Assembly (NCBI GenBank): GCA_042434945.1
Contig: CP170191.1
Span: 3,844,001 to 3,908,000 of the forward strand
Length of the DNA: 64,000 bases
Source of the DNA: Escherichia hormaechei_A
Lineage (GTDB): Bacteria > Pseudomonadota > Gammaproteobacteria > Enterobacterales > Enterobacteriaceae
Direction: 5' to 3'
Below, one piece after another: positions 42,431-51,757 of this stretch (position 1 is the stretch's first letter; each line of letters starts with the position of its first letter). A program made the translations under genes and the position numbers. Under the pieces are notes generated by a model, which worked only from the letters and a program-made list of their open reading frames with translations, was not told where the DNA came from and made no database searches.

Positions 42431-44404
42431 TCATCTCTGGAACACACACAATCCGTGTGCAGGTCCCTGCCAGACAGCCGTAATCACTGGGTTATCCTCT
42501 CCAGCGAATGGGGGAATGGCGTGCCACTCCCCAGCAGGTAAAACAATCTCTGTTACCTCAAGCGTGGCGTTAATTGCGATCAAAAAGCGATCCGAGAGCA
42601 GAATTTGCAGCTGTTTCGGCCCGTTTTGCCACTCATCCGTGCTTAAAGGTTGAGCATATCGATTTAGCCAACGGACATTGCCGTCGCCTTCTTCCCACCA
42701 GCGATTCTCCACCAAAGCGGGAATGCGCTTGCGCAGATGGATTAACGCGGCGGTAAATGCGGTTAAACCACTGCTTGCCTGCGACCAGTCCAACCAGGTT
42801 AATTGGTTATCCTGACAGTAGGCATTGTTATTGCCATGCTGGCTGTGACCATGTTCGTCACCGGCCAGTAACATCGGCGTACCCTGGGAGAGCAACAACG
42901 TTGTTAACAGGGCGTGAATGCTGTCGCGCCGCCGTTCAACCAGGTCAAGAGAACCGCCTAACCCTTCTTTACCATGATTGTTACTGTAATTGTTGTTGGT
43001 CCCGTCGCGATTTTCTTCTCCGTTTGCTTCATTGTGTTTATGGTTGAAGCAAACGCAGTCGCGAAGCGTAAAACCGTCATGCGCGGTGACGAGATTAATC
43101 GCGGCACTCGGCAGACGACCATTACGTTTAAAAACATCGCTGGAGGCAGCAAAACGCCCGGCAAACGCCCCCAGAGGCAAATCATAATGTAGCCAGAAAC
43201 GACGGGCAGCATCGCGGAAATGATCGTTCCACTCGGCAAACAGCGGCGGGAAATTTCCCACCTGATAACCACCAGGAGCGATATCCCACGGTTCAGCAAT
43301 TAACTTCACCTGCGAGAGCACCGGGCAGTTCTGGATAGCGGTAAACAACGGCGCATCCTGACGGAACTCTGGCGTACGGCCCATGACTGCCGCCAGATCA
43401 AAGCGGAAACCATCGACGTGGCAGGTTTCTACCCAATAACGCAGGCAGGCGCTGGCATAATCCACCACCGCCGGATGACTCAAATTGAGCGTATTGCCGC
43501 AACCGGTCCAGTTGTGATAATCGCCGTCTTCTCTTATCCAATAATAGCTACGGTTATCGATCCCACGCAGCGAGAATAACGGGCCGTCGAGGTCCAGTTC
43601 CGCACTATGGTTGAGCACGATATCAAGAATGACTTCGATACCCGCTTTATGCAGTGCTTTGATTGCATCGCGAAACTCATCCAGCGCCGTTTCTGGCGAG
43701 CAGGCATACGCCGGATGCAGCGCAAACATCGCCACCGGGTTGTAACCCCAGTAGTTACTTAGCCCCATGCGTTGCAGACGTGGTTCACTGGCAAACTGCG
43801 CCACTGGCAGCAGTTCCAGCGCGGTAATGCCCAATTGTTTCAAATAGTTGATCATCACCGGATGCCCGAGGGCTTTATAAGTGCCACGGATCTCGACCGG
43901 GATCTCCGGGTGCAAGTACGTTAATCCTTTGACATGGGCTTCATAAATGATGGTGCTGCCCCACGGCGTGCGCGGCGGGGCATCATCTTCCCAGTCATAG
44001 TGATCAACCACCACTACGCATTTCGGCGCAATGGCGGCGTTGTCGCGATAGTCAGGTTCATTATGACCGGCGTGCAGCAGCGGGTTATCTTTAAACTCCC
44101 CGTCAATTTGCCGCGCGCAAGGATCAATCAACAACTTCGCCGGGTTAAAGCGATGCCCCTCGGCGGGTTGCCAGGGGCCATGAACGCGATAACCATAACG
44201 CAAACCCGGGCGCGCATCCGGCAGATAACCGTGCCAAATGTCGCCACTGTGCCCTGGCAAGTCATAGCGATGTTCCTGGCCATTGGCGTCAAAGACACAC
44301 AGTTCTACCCGCTCGGCATGAGCGGAGAAAAGTGTGAAGTTGACGCCCTGACCGTCGTAATGCGCGCCGAGGGGAGCGGGTTTGCCAATGGCGAGTTGTG
44401 TCAT
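42431..44404 (-). CDS. glgX: Glycogen debranching enzyme GlgX
   Basis: A 657-residue GH13 enzyme that hydrolyses alpha-1,6 links in the short-branched limit dextrin left by GlgP. An N-terminal CBM48-like domain ([18 protein letters not shown]) precedes the barrel with [25 protein letters not shown] (nucleophile aspartate), [11 protein letters not shown] (acid glutamate) and [11 protein letters not shown]. Its start overlaps the glgB stop by four bases (ATGA). Sequence as K-12. Confidence 0.97.
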
Positions 44405-46587
44405 TCTGCCTCCCGAACCAGCCAGATAGTGGCCAGCGGTGGTAGCGTCAGGCTTAGTGAATGCTGACGACCGTGGCTGGCAATCTCATCGCTGTGTACC
44501 GTGCCGCCATTGCCTGCATTACTGCCGTGATAGTGCATGGAATCGGTATTGAGGATTTCACGCCATTTGCCCGGCTGGTTTATGCCGAAGCGATAATCAT
44601 GACGCGGTACCGGCGTAAAGTTACTGGCAACGATGATTTCGTTACCCTCTTTATCGCGACGCACAAAGATCAGCACCGAGCGTTCTTTGTCATCCACCAC
44701 CAGCCATTCAAAGCCGTACGGGTCAAAATCCAGTTCATGCATTGCTTTATGGTGGCGGTAGGTGAGGTTCAGATCGCGCACCAGACGCTGGACACCGTGG
44801 TGCCAGTTATCGCCGCCTTCCAACAGATGCCAGTCGAGGCTGGCGTCATGGTTCCACTCGCGGCCCTGGGCAAATTCGTTACCCATGAACAGTAGTTTCT
44901 TGCCCGGGAATGCCCACATCCAGCCATAGTAGGCGCGCAGGTTCGCGAATTTCTGCCATGCGTCGCCCGGCATGCGGTCGAGAATCGATTTTTTACCGTG
45001 GACCACTTCATCATGCGACAACGGCAGGACGAAGTTTTCAGTGTAGTTGTAGAGAATCCCGAAGGTCAGTTTATCGTGATGATACTGACGATAAACCGGG
45101 TCGAGCTTCATGTAGTCCAGGGTGTCATGCATCCAGCCGAGGTTCCACTTGTACCAGAAGCCCAGACCGCCCATATCCTGCGGACGAGAAACGCCAGGGA
45201 AATCGGTAGACTCCTCAGCCATTGTCACCGCACCGGAAACCTGCTCACCAAGAATACGGTTGGTATTACGCAAGAATTCAATCGCTTCAAGATTCTCGCG
45301 CCCGCCAAATTCGTTCGGGATCCACTCCCCCTCTTTACGGCTGTAGTCGCGATAAATCATTGACGCCACCGCATCGACGCGCAGCGCATCAATACCAAAA
45401 CGTTCAATCCAGTAAAGCGCGTTACCGACGAGGAAGTTACTGACTTCACGGCGACCATAGTTGTAGATCAGCGTGTTCCAGTCCTGATGATAGCCTTCAC
45501 GCGGATCGCTGTGTTCATACAAGTTCGTGCCATCAAATTCGGCAAGCGCAAAGTCATCAGTCGGGAAGTGGCCTGGCACCCAGTCGAGAATCACGTTCAG
45601 ACCAGCTGCGTGTGCGGCATCAATGAAATAACGGAAGTCGTCGCGAGTACCAAAACGGCGGGTTGGCGCATACAGGCCGGTTGGCTGATAACCCCAACTG
45701 CCATCGAAGGGATGCTCGTTAATGGGCAGTAGTTCGAGGTGGGTAAAGCCCATCCATTTAGCATAAGGCACCAGTTGATCGGCCAGCTCGCGGTAGCTCA
45801 ACCAGAAATTGTTGTCGGTGTGGCGACGCCAGGAACCCAGGTGAACTTCATAAATAGAGATTGGCGCATCAAACTGATTCGCTTTTTTGCGCTCTTCAGT
45901 CTGTACAACCTTTTCCGGCAGCCCGCAAATAAGAGACGCGGTTTCCGGGCGCATTTGCGCTTCAAAGGCATAAGGGTCGGACTTCAGACGCAAGTTGCCA
46001 TTGGCATCAATCATCTCGTATTTATAGAGCTGACCGTTATGCGCCCCAGGGATAAACAGTTCCCAGATGCCGCTCTCTTTACGCAGGCGCATCGGGTGAC
46101 GGCGACCGTCCCAGTAGTTGAATTGCCCAACCACCGAGACCCGACGGGCGTTTGGAGCCCAGACAGAGAAACGCGTACCTGTGACGCCATCCATAGTATC
46201 TGCATGCGCGCCTAAGGTTTCATACGGGCGCAGGTGAGTACCTTCAGATAATAGCCAGGCATCCATTTCCTGGATTAGCGGACCAAAACGGTAAGGATCA
46301 TCAATCAGGTTTTGCTGACCATGCCAGACAACAGCCAACTGATAGCGGAAAAAATTCTTACGTCGCGGAATGACGCCGCTAAAGAATCCCCGTGAGTCGA
46401 GACACTCCAGTTTTGCGAGTTTGCGCCCGGTTTTCGGTTCAATCACCCACACATCGGTAGCGTCGGGTAAAAGGGCACGGACTTCCAGTCCCGCGGTGGT
46501 TTTATGCATTCCCAGTACGGAAAAAGGATCCGCAAAATGGCCTGCAATTAGCGCGTTAATCACGTCTCTATCGATACGATCGGACAT
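44401..46587 (-). CDS. glgB: 1,4-alpha-glucan branching enzyme GlgB
   Basis: A 728-residue GH13 enzyme that creates alpha-1,6 branches in glycogen. Two N-terminal modules (~1-225) precede the barrel; GIDALRVDAVASM contains the nucleophile Asp405, MAEESTDFPGV the acid/base Glu458 and LPLSHDEVVHGK the third acidic residue. It is the first gene of glgBXCAP. AGGAAGACAAGC precedes the ATG. The upstream 272 bases separate it from asd, with no repeat or operator that I can name beyond AT-rich promoter sequence. Confidence 0.97.
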   Translation of the reverse strand: MSDRIDRDVINALIAGHFADPFSVLGMHKTTAGLEVRALLPDATDVWVIEPKTGRKLAKLECLDSRGFFSGVIPRRKNFFRYQLAVVWHGQQNLIDDPYRFGPLIQEMDAWLLSEGTHLRPYETLGAHADTMDGVTGTRFSVWAPNARRVSVVGQFNYWDGRRHPMRLRKESGIWELFIPGAHNGQLYKYEMIDANGNLRLKSDPYAFEAQMRPETASLICGLPEKVVQTEERKKANQFDAPISIYEVHLGSWRRHTDNNFWLSYRELADQLVPYAKWMGFTHLELLPINEHPFDGSWGYQPTGLYAPTRRFGTRDDFRYFIDAAHAAGLNVILDWVPGHFPTDDFALAEFDGTNLYEHSDPREGYHQDWNTLIYNYGRREVSNFLVGNALYWIERFGIDALRVDAVASMIYRDYSRKEGEWIPNEFGGRENLEAIEFLRNTNRILGEQVSGAVTMAEESTDFPGVSRPQDMGGLGFWYKWNLGWMHDTLDYMKLDPVYRQYHHDKLTFGILYNYTENFVLPLSHDEVVHGKKSILDRMPGDAWQKFANLRAYYGWMWAFPGKKLLFMGNEFAQGREWNHDASLDWHLLEGGDNWHHGVQRLVRDLNLTYRHHKAMHELDFDPYGFEWLVVDDKERSVLIFVRRDKEGNEIIVASNFTPVPRHDYRFGINQPGKWREILNTDSMHYHGSNAGNGGTVHSDEIASHGRQHSLSLTLPPLATIWLVREAE

Positions 46588-46823
46588 GCTTGTCTTCCTG
46601 TTTTATTGTGTCACCCCATCCAATTGGATTTTTGACTTCTGGTTGTGACATTTTTTTGACCTGAACGGCGCAGCACTCTGTGCATCCTCTCTGCGTCGTC
46701 CTCACTTCAGGTAAGGCTGTGAATACTCATGTATTCAGCCACCCTTAAAGAATAGCCAATGCTCTATTTAACTCCCGGTAAATCATGAAACATCTGCGCT
46801 TACTCCTGTATTACGCACTAACA

Positions 46824-46841
46824 GGGGCGGCATCGCGCCCC
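46824..46841 (-). terminator. Probable terminator hairpin of asd
   Basis: GGGGCG..CGCCCC pair just after the asd stop on the minus strand. The T tail is weak. Confidence 0.5.
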
Positions 46842-46859
46842 AGATTTAATGAATAAAGA

Positions 46860-47963
46860 TTACGCCAGTTGACGAAGCATCCGACGCAGCGGCTCCGCGG
46901 CCCCCCACAGCAGCTGGTCGCCCACTGTAAAGGCTGACAGGAACTCTGGTCCCATATTCAGCTTACGCAGGCGGCCTACCGGCGTGGTCAGCGTGCCGGT
47001 AACGGCAGCTGGGGTTAGCTCACGCATAGTGATTTCCCGATCGTTCGGAACGACTTTCGCCCACGGATTGTGCGCAGCCAGCAGTTCTTCCACGGTCGGA
47101 ATAGACACATCTTTTTTCAATTTAATAGTGAATGCCTGGCTGTGGCAGCGCAATGCCCCGACACGCACACATAAACCATCTACCGGAATTACGGAAGATG
47201 TGTTGAGGATCTTGTTGGTTTCCGCCTGCCCTTTCCACTCTTCGCGGCTCTGACCGTTATCGAGCTGTTTGTCGATCCACGGAATCAGGCTACCCGCCAG
47301 CGGCACGCCAAAGTTATCCACCGGCAGCTCACCGCTACGGGTTAAGGTTGTGACTTTGCGTTCGATATCGAGAATAGCAGAGGACGGGGTCGCGAGTTCA
47401 TCTGCCACATGGCCATACAGATGGCCCATCTGGGTTAATAACTCACGCATATGTCGCGCACCACCGCCGGAAGCGGCCTGGTAGGTTGCAACGGACACCC
47501 AATCAACAAGATCATTGGCGAATAAACCACCCAACGACATCAACATCAGGCTTACGGTACAGTTACCGCCAACAAAAGTCCTGATGCCATTATTTAATCC
47601 GTCGGTAATGACGTCCTGATTGACGGGGTCAAGAATGATGATGGCGTCATCTTTCATGCGCAGAGACGATGCTGCGTCAATCCAGTAACCTTGCCATCCG
47701 CTTTCACGAAGCTTTGGATAGATTTCGTTGGTATAATCGCCGCCCTGACAGGTCACAATGATATCGAGGGCCTTTAGCGCCTCCAGATCAAAGGCATCCT
47801 GAAGTGTGCCAGTGGTTCCGCCAAAAGACGGCGCAGCCTGGCCAAGCTGAGAAGTAGAAAAGAAGACAGGGCGAATGGCGTCGAAGTCGCGCTCTTCAAC
47901 CATGCGTTGCATGAGAACGGAGCCGACCATACCGCGCCAGCCGATAAAACCAACATTTTTCAT
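46860..47963 (-). CDS. asd: Aspartate-semialdehyde dehydrogenase
   Basis: A 367-residue NADPH enzyme that reduces aspartyl phosphate to aspartate semialdehyde, the branch point to diaminopimelate/lysine, threonine and methionine; loss blocks cell-wall synthesis. The N-terminal [14 protein letters not shown] binds NADP; the catalytic Cys135 is in [11 protein letters not shown], and His274 is in [10 protein letters not shown]. The start at 47963 gives MKNVGFIGW; 20 open upstream codons are not conserved. It is monocistronic, between the glg operon and the divergent yhgN. Confidence 0.97.
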
Positions 47964-48154
47964 AAGCGTTTTTTCCTGCAAAGATGTGTGCTGTATAAAT
48001 GTGCCGGTCTCCTCTTGGCACATCTTTCACCATACAAAAAGCAGCCAAAGTCGCAAGTGAAATTAATCAATGATAGCGAAGCCATCAGTAATGCGACTTA
48101 TCCTGCTTTGTTAGCACGCAGAAAGTCCGCGGCAATTATCAGGGAATTTGAGTT

Positions 48155-48748
48155 ATGAATGAAATCATTTCTGCAGCAGTTTTATTGATCCTGATTATGG
48201 ATCCGCTCGGAAACCTACCTATTTTCATGTCCGTACTGAAACATACTGAACCGAAAAGACGGCGGGCAATCATGGTGCGAGAGTTGCTTATTGCTCTCCT
48301 GGTGATGCTGGTGTTCCTGTTTGCGGGTGAGAAAATTCTGGCATTTCTCAGCCTGCGAGCAGAAACCGTCTCCATTTCTGGCGGCATCATTCTGTTTCTG
48401 ATCGCCATTAAGATGATTTTCCCCAGCGCTTCAGGAAATAGCAGCGGGCTTCCTGCAGGTGAAGAGCCATTTATCGTGCCGTTGGCAATTCCGTTAGTCG
48501 CCGGGCCGACTATTCTCGCCACGCTGATGTTGTTGTCTCATCAGTACCCGAATCAGATGGGGCATCTGGTGATTGCTCTGCTGCTGGCCTGGGGCGGCAC
48601 CTTTGTCATCCTGCTACAGTCTTCGCTATTTTTACGTCTGCTGGGCGAGAAAGGGGTGAACGCACTTGAACGCCTGATGGGATTGATTCTGGTGATGATG
48701 GCAACCCAGATGTTCCTCGACGGCATTCGAATGTGGATGAAGGGGTAG
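48155..48748 (+). CDS. yhgN: YhgN, MarC-family inner-membrane protein
   Basis: A 197-residue protein with six predicted helices and the MarC/NAAT family motifs LILIMDPLGNLPIF at the N-terminus and PLAIPLVAGPTILATL in the middle. The family was once linked to drug resistance and amino-acid transport, but its E. coli role is unproven. The start at 48155 (MNEIISAAVLL) follows AGGGAATTTGAGTT. It is divergent from asd and has its own terminator; an accessory locus follows where K-12 continues to gntU. Confidence 0.93.
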   Translation: MNEIISAAVLLILIMDPLGNLPIFMSVLKHTEPKRRRAIMVRELLIALLVMLVFLFAGEKILAFLSLRAETVSISGGIILFLIAIKMIFPSASGNSSGLPAGEEPFIVPLAIPLVAGPTILATLMLLSHQYPNQMGHLVIALLLAWGGTFVILLQSSLFLRLLGEKGVNALERLMGLILVMMATQMFLDGIRMWMKG

Positions 48749-48757
48749 GTAAAAGCA

Positions 48758-48786
48758 AAACGGTAATCTTAGATTGCCGTTTTTAG
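48758..48786 (+). terminator. Intrinsic terminator of yhgN
   Basis: AAACGGTAATC-TTA-GATTGCCGTTTTT, with a T run on the 3' side. Confidence 0.85.
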
Positions 48787-48791
48787 TGTTT

Positions 48792-48846
48792 GCCCCCTCT
48801 CCCCGTGGGAGAGGGCCGGGGTGAGGGCATCAGGCCGCAGAGGTCT
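48792..48846. repeat. boxC element, left flank of the accessory locus
   Basis: CCCCCTCTCCCCGTGGGAGA and GGGCCGGGGTGAGGGCATCA, then GGCCGCAGAGG. It is the inverse complement of the copies at 32.84 and 49.69 kb. Confidence 0.8.
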
Positions 48847-48849
48847 TAT

Positions 48850-48932
48850 TTTGTCGGGTGGCGGCTTCGCCTTACCCGACCTACAACAAACTCTGGTCCC
48901 GTAGGCCGGGTAAGCGTAAGCGCCACCCGGTT
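48850..48932. repeat. Pair of REP units
   Basis: TTGTCGGGTGGCGGCTTCGC..TTACCCGACCTAC is followed by GTAGGCCGGGTAAGCG..GCGCCACCCGG. Confidence 0.85.
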
Positions 48933-48935
48933 TTT

Positions 48936-49382
48936 TTACAGCGGCACGATGCCTTCCTTTGTGAGCAACCAGCGCGGCGCTTTCAGCGTATCACTGTAAA
49001 ACCCCACTAAATCCTGCAACAAATCTCCTGCGACTCTTTCATCGATTTCTGACAGCGAATGCGCTAACAGCATTTGCGTTAACAGCTGGCAATATCGCCC
49101 TAACTGATCCACTTCCGGTTCGAAGACCGGCACGTCCAGCGGCAGGTCATCCACCGTCAGGCTGGCTTTTAAATATTCCGGAACAGGTTCAAGCAGCGTA
49201 GGCTGAAGCAGTGCGAGGCAGGCTGAGAGCCGTCCGCACAGCGCCATCTTCTGGGTTGGATCGTCACATTCAACCAGCACGTCGACAAACCTCGAGCAAT
49301 TATCTGCCAATTCGGTGAAATCAGTGGTGTAATCGAATGGGGTAGTAAATAAAGTGTGAGAAAAGTTAGGGGTAGTAGTCAT
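48936..49382 (-). CDS. Accessory acidic protein of unknown function
   Basis: I do not recognise this gene, and K-12 has none here. The 148-residue form starts MTTTPNFSHTLFTTPF at 49382 after AGAGG (seven-base spacing). A longer 179-residue frame starts at 49475 and adds MRPVRLTLSGSTTREISLSS. The body is acidic, rich in Leu and Asp/Glu and probably helical (LADNCSRFVDVLVECDD, EVDQLGRYCQLLTQMLL, LLQDLVGFYSDTL), with three or four cysteines, no signal peptide and no enzymatic motif. It ends RWLLTKEGIVPL. The hairpin-rich leader upstream and the phrase TTREISLSSGGY recall, from memory, the Ash/Icd-like genes of P4-type satellite phages. Most likely a phage-derived or mobile cargo gene. Confidence 0.6.
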   Translation of the reverse strand: MTTTPNFSHTLFTTPFDYTTDFTELADNCSRFVDVLVECDDPTQKMALCGRLSACLALLQPTLLEPVPEYLKASLTVDDLPLDVPVFEPEVDQLGRYCQLLTQMLLAHSLSEIDERVAGDLLQDLVGFYSDTLKAPRWLLTKEGIVPL

Positions 49383-49675
49383 AAGACAGCCTCTGATGAG
49401 TAATGTGTATCCACCACTGGAGAGGCTAATCTCACGGGTGGTGGAACCAGACAGGGTTAGCCTTACCGGCCTCATCAGCTACCGGCGCGTCTTGCGACGC
49501 CCCCGCCTGGCCCACCATTGGAGTGTAGCCAAGCGCACGACACGATAACACTCGTGTCGCTGATGAGGTAGTTCAGGAGGCTAATCCTGACGCCTGATTT
49601 TGCAGGCGCGGCAAGAAGATACTGCGTTAGGGACGGGGTGACAAGAGAGGCTCTGGAAGGTGGCTCGCAAAACAA
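49383..49675 (-). other. Structured leader of the accessory gene, with a possible leader ORF
   Basis: About 290 bases contain at least four strong hairpins: CGACACGA/TCGTGTCG (49538-49559, perfect 8-bp stem), GCGTC/GACGC (about 49487-49500), CAGGA/TCCTG with loop GGCTAA (about 49574-49589) and TCCACCAC/GTGGTGGA enclosing a GAGATTAGCCTCTC segment (about 49410-49445). The word GATTAGCCTC occurs twice. A frame from a TTG at 49675 encodes 66 residues including LLAAPAKSGVRISL and SNGGPGGGVARRAGS. Its TGA overlaps the ATG of the 179-residue frame (TGATG). It has no ATG, so translation is uncertain. Confidence 0.45.
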
Positions 49676-49691
49676 AATTTTATTTTAGGGT

Positions 49692-49740
49692 GTGGCCTGA
49701 TGCCCTCACCCCAGCCCTCTCCCACAGGGAGAGGGAGAAA
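49692..49740. repeat. boxC element, right flank of the accessory locus
   Basis: GTGGCCTGATGCCCTCACCC then CAGCCCTCTCCCACAGGGA and GAGGG. It is in inverse orientation to the copy at 48792-48846. Confidence 0.8.
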
Positions 49741-49747
49741 ACAGGGA

Positions 49748-51088
49748 TTAACTCAACAGCTGGAACGCAATCATCCCAACGATGGCACCGACAGTGCCGA
49801 GAATGGTTTCCATCATGGTCCAGGTTTTCAGCGTTTCGGCTTCGGTCGCGCCGGTAAATTTACCGAACAACCAGAAACCAGCGTCGTTAACGTGGCTGAC
49901 AACAATCGAACCACCAGCGATACAAATCGACAGTGCCGCCATTTGCGCACCAGAGTAGTTCAGTTGTTCAATGACTGGCATCACCAGTCCCACCGCCGTT
50001 AAACAGGCTACGGTGGCAGACCCCTGAATGATGCGCACTGCAGCGGCCAGCACGAAGCAGGTGATAGCAATCGGCAGGCCCATGCCGGTTAACGCTTCGC
50101 CCAGTGCCGGACCTACGCCAGAGTCAACCAGCACCTGTTTGAACACGCCGCCCGCACCAATCACCAGCAGAATGATCCCCGCCGGTTGCAGCGCGTGACC
50201 GCAAATCTCCATCACTTTGTCTTTTGGCATGCCCTGACGCATCGCCAGGCCATAAATCGCCACCAGACAAGCAACCAGAATCGCGGTAAACGGATGACCA
50301 ATAAACTCGAACCATTCGTAAGCGGTAGAGCCTTCTGGCACAAAACGCGCGGCAATGGTTTTCAGCCCCACCAGCACCAGCGGCAACAGGATCAGCGACA
50401 GGCTGAATCCGAAGGACGGCATTTTGCCTTCGCCGAGATGCGGTTCGCTGATGTCGTCAGGAATATGCAACTCCACGTAACGGCTGATGAAATTACCCCA
50501 CAGCGGCCCGGCAATAATCATTCCCGGAATTGCCGCACACAGGCCAATCAGGATCATCCAGCCAAAATCGGCGTTCATCTGCGATGCCAGCAGCATTGGC
50601 GCTGGCCCTGGCACCAGGAACGCCGCCGCTGCCGCCACGCCTGCGAATAATGGGATTACCAGCTTCACCAGGTTCGTACCGGTGTGGCGCGCCATTGAGA
50701 AAGCAACGCTAATCAGCAGAACAATCGCCACTTCAAAGAACAGCGGTAGCGCACAGACCAGCCCCGCAAGGCCGATGGCATAATGCGCGCGGCTGTGACC
50801 GAAGGATTTGAGCATTTTGACGGCAATCTGATCGACTGCGCCGGTTTCATGTAAGATCTTGCCAAACATAGCTCCCAGGGCGACAACCACCGCCAGGAAG
50901 CCGAGGGTGCCTCCCATCCCTTTTTCCATCGTCGCTGCGATTTTATCGAGCGGCATACCGGAAAAAAGGCCAGCCCCCATGGACACCACCATTAAAGCCA
51001 GGAAAGCGTGCATACGCGCCTTCATGACTAAAAACAGCAGCAGTAAAACAGACCCTACTGCTGTTAAAACAAGCGTTAATGTAGTCAC
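49748..51088 (-). CDS. gntU: Low-affinity gluconate transporter GntU
   Basis: A 446-residue GntP-family permease with about 12 helices (TLTLVLTAVGSVLLLLF at the N-terminus, PGPAPMLLASQMNADFG in the central loop, HVNDAGFWLFGKFTG near the end), paralogous to gntT in this window. It works at high gluconate concentrations. It follows gntK after three bases in the gntKU operon, repressed by GntR. The frame is complete. Confidence 0.95.
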   Translation of the reverse strand: MTTLTLVLTAVGSVLLLLFLVMKARMHAFLALMVVSMGAGLFSGMPLDKIAATMEKGMGGTLGFLAVVVALGAMFGKILHETGAVDQIAVKMLKSFGHSRAHYAIGLAGLVCALPLFFEVAIVLLISVAFSMARHTGTNLVKLVIPLFAGVAAAAAFLVPGPAPMLLASQMNADFGWMILIGLCAAIPGMIIAGPLWGNFISRYVELHIPDDISEPHLGEGKMPSFGFSLSLILLPLVLVGLKTIAARFVPEGSTAYEWFEFIGHPFTAILVACLVAIYGLAMRQGMPKDKVMEICGHALQPAGIILLVIGAGGVFKQVLVDSGVGPALGEALTGMGLPIAITCFVLAAAVRIIQGSATVACLTAVGLVMPVIEQLNYSGAQMAALSICIAGGSIVVSHVNDAGFWLFGKFTGATEAETLKTWTMMETILGTVGAIVGMIAFQLLS

Positions 51089-51091
51089 TAC

Positions 51092-51619
51092 TTATTTGCC
51101 TTTTTTAATAACCTCAATGGTGCTTGCCACAACACCTTCCAGCGGTTGATCGATATCCACCACCAGTACATCAGTTTCGTCCGCACCCGGCTCCTGCAGC
51201 GTTTCAAACTGCGTCACCAACATTTGGGTTTTAAAGAAATGGCCTTTGCGCGCTTTCAGGCGGCTTTCAATCACGTCAAAATCGCCTTTCAGGTAGATGA
51301 AAGAGAGATTCGGATTACCTTCACGCAGCAAGTCGCGATAGTGTTTTTTCAATGCAGAACAGACGATCAGTGACACTTTATTAGTGCGCTGCATAGCAAA
51401 CGCGGCGTCGTTCAGCGCCTGCAACCAGGGTTTGCGATCGTCGTCATTCAGCGGTTCGCCAGACGCCATTTTTTCGATATTGCGCCGTGGATGGAGGAAA
51501 TCGCCATCAAGAAACGCGGCATGAAGTTGATGCGCCACTTCACTGGCGACCGCAGATTTGCCGCTGCCCGATACGCCCATCAAGACGTAAATGTGGTGAT
51601 CATGGTTAGTCGTGCTCAA
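51092..51619 (-). CDS. gntK: Thermoresistant gluconokinase GntK
   Basis: A 175-residue kinase that phosphorylates gluconate to 6-phosphogluconate for the Entner-Doudoroff and pentose phosphate pathways. The P-loop is GVSGSGKS at residues 15-22; DGDFLHPRRNIEKM follows. A TTG start at 51619 gives the known length and the STTNHDHHIYVL beginning, with GGGGG seven bases upstream; a codon seven residues earlier is open but unlikely. The gene precedes gntU and lies under the GntR operators at 51650-51678. Confidence 0.93.
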   Translation of the reverse strand: MSTTNHDHHIYVLMGVSGSGKSAVASEVAHQLHAAFLDGDFLHPRRNIEKMASGEPLNDDDRKPWLQALNDAAFAMQRTNKVSLIVCSALKKHYRDLLREGNPNLSFIYLKGDFDVIESRLKARKGHFFKTQMLVTQFETLQEPGADETDVLVVDIDQPLEGVVASTIEVIKKGK

Positions 51620-51649
51620 AGTGGTGCCCCCACAATACAAGAATTAAAA

Positions 51650-51678
51650 ATGTTACGGGTAACTGTTATCGGTAACAT
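51650..51678 (-). promoter_or_regulatory. Tandem GntR operators upstream of gntKU
   Basis: ATGTTACGGGTAAC and GTTATCGGTAACAT lie head to tail just upstream of gntK, matching the ATGTTACC/GGTAACAT palindrome bound by GntR. Gluconate binding to GntR relieves repression. Confidence 0.8.
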
Positions 51679-51757
51679 TGTCCAGCCGGACAATATCAGA
51701 AGCAATATCCATCCGTGCCTTAAGTGTATAAGTGTGAGCTACTTCAAATTTGTAGGC

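Noticed and set aside
46588..46859. Riboswitch or attenuator upstream of glgB or downstream of asd
   Set aside because: No conserved aptamer motif or leader-peptide codon run is visible.
49383..49675. Retron or similar RNA-templated element
   Set aside because: The hairpin-rich leader suggested a retron-like ncRNA, but no reverse transcriptase is near and the stems look more like a P4/Ash-type leader.
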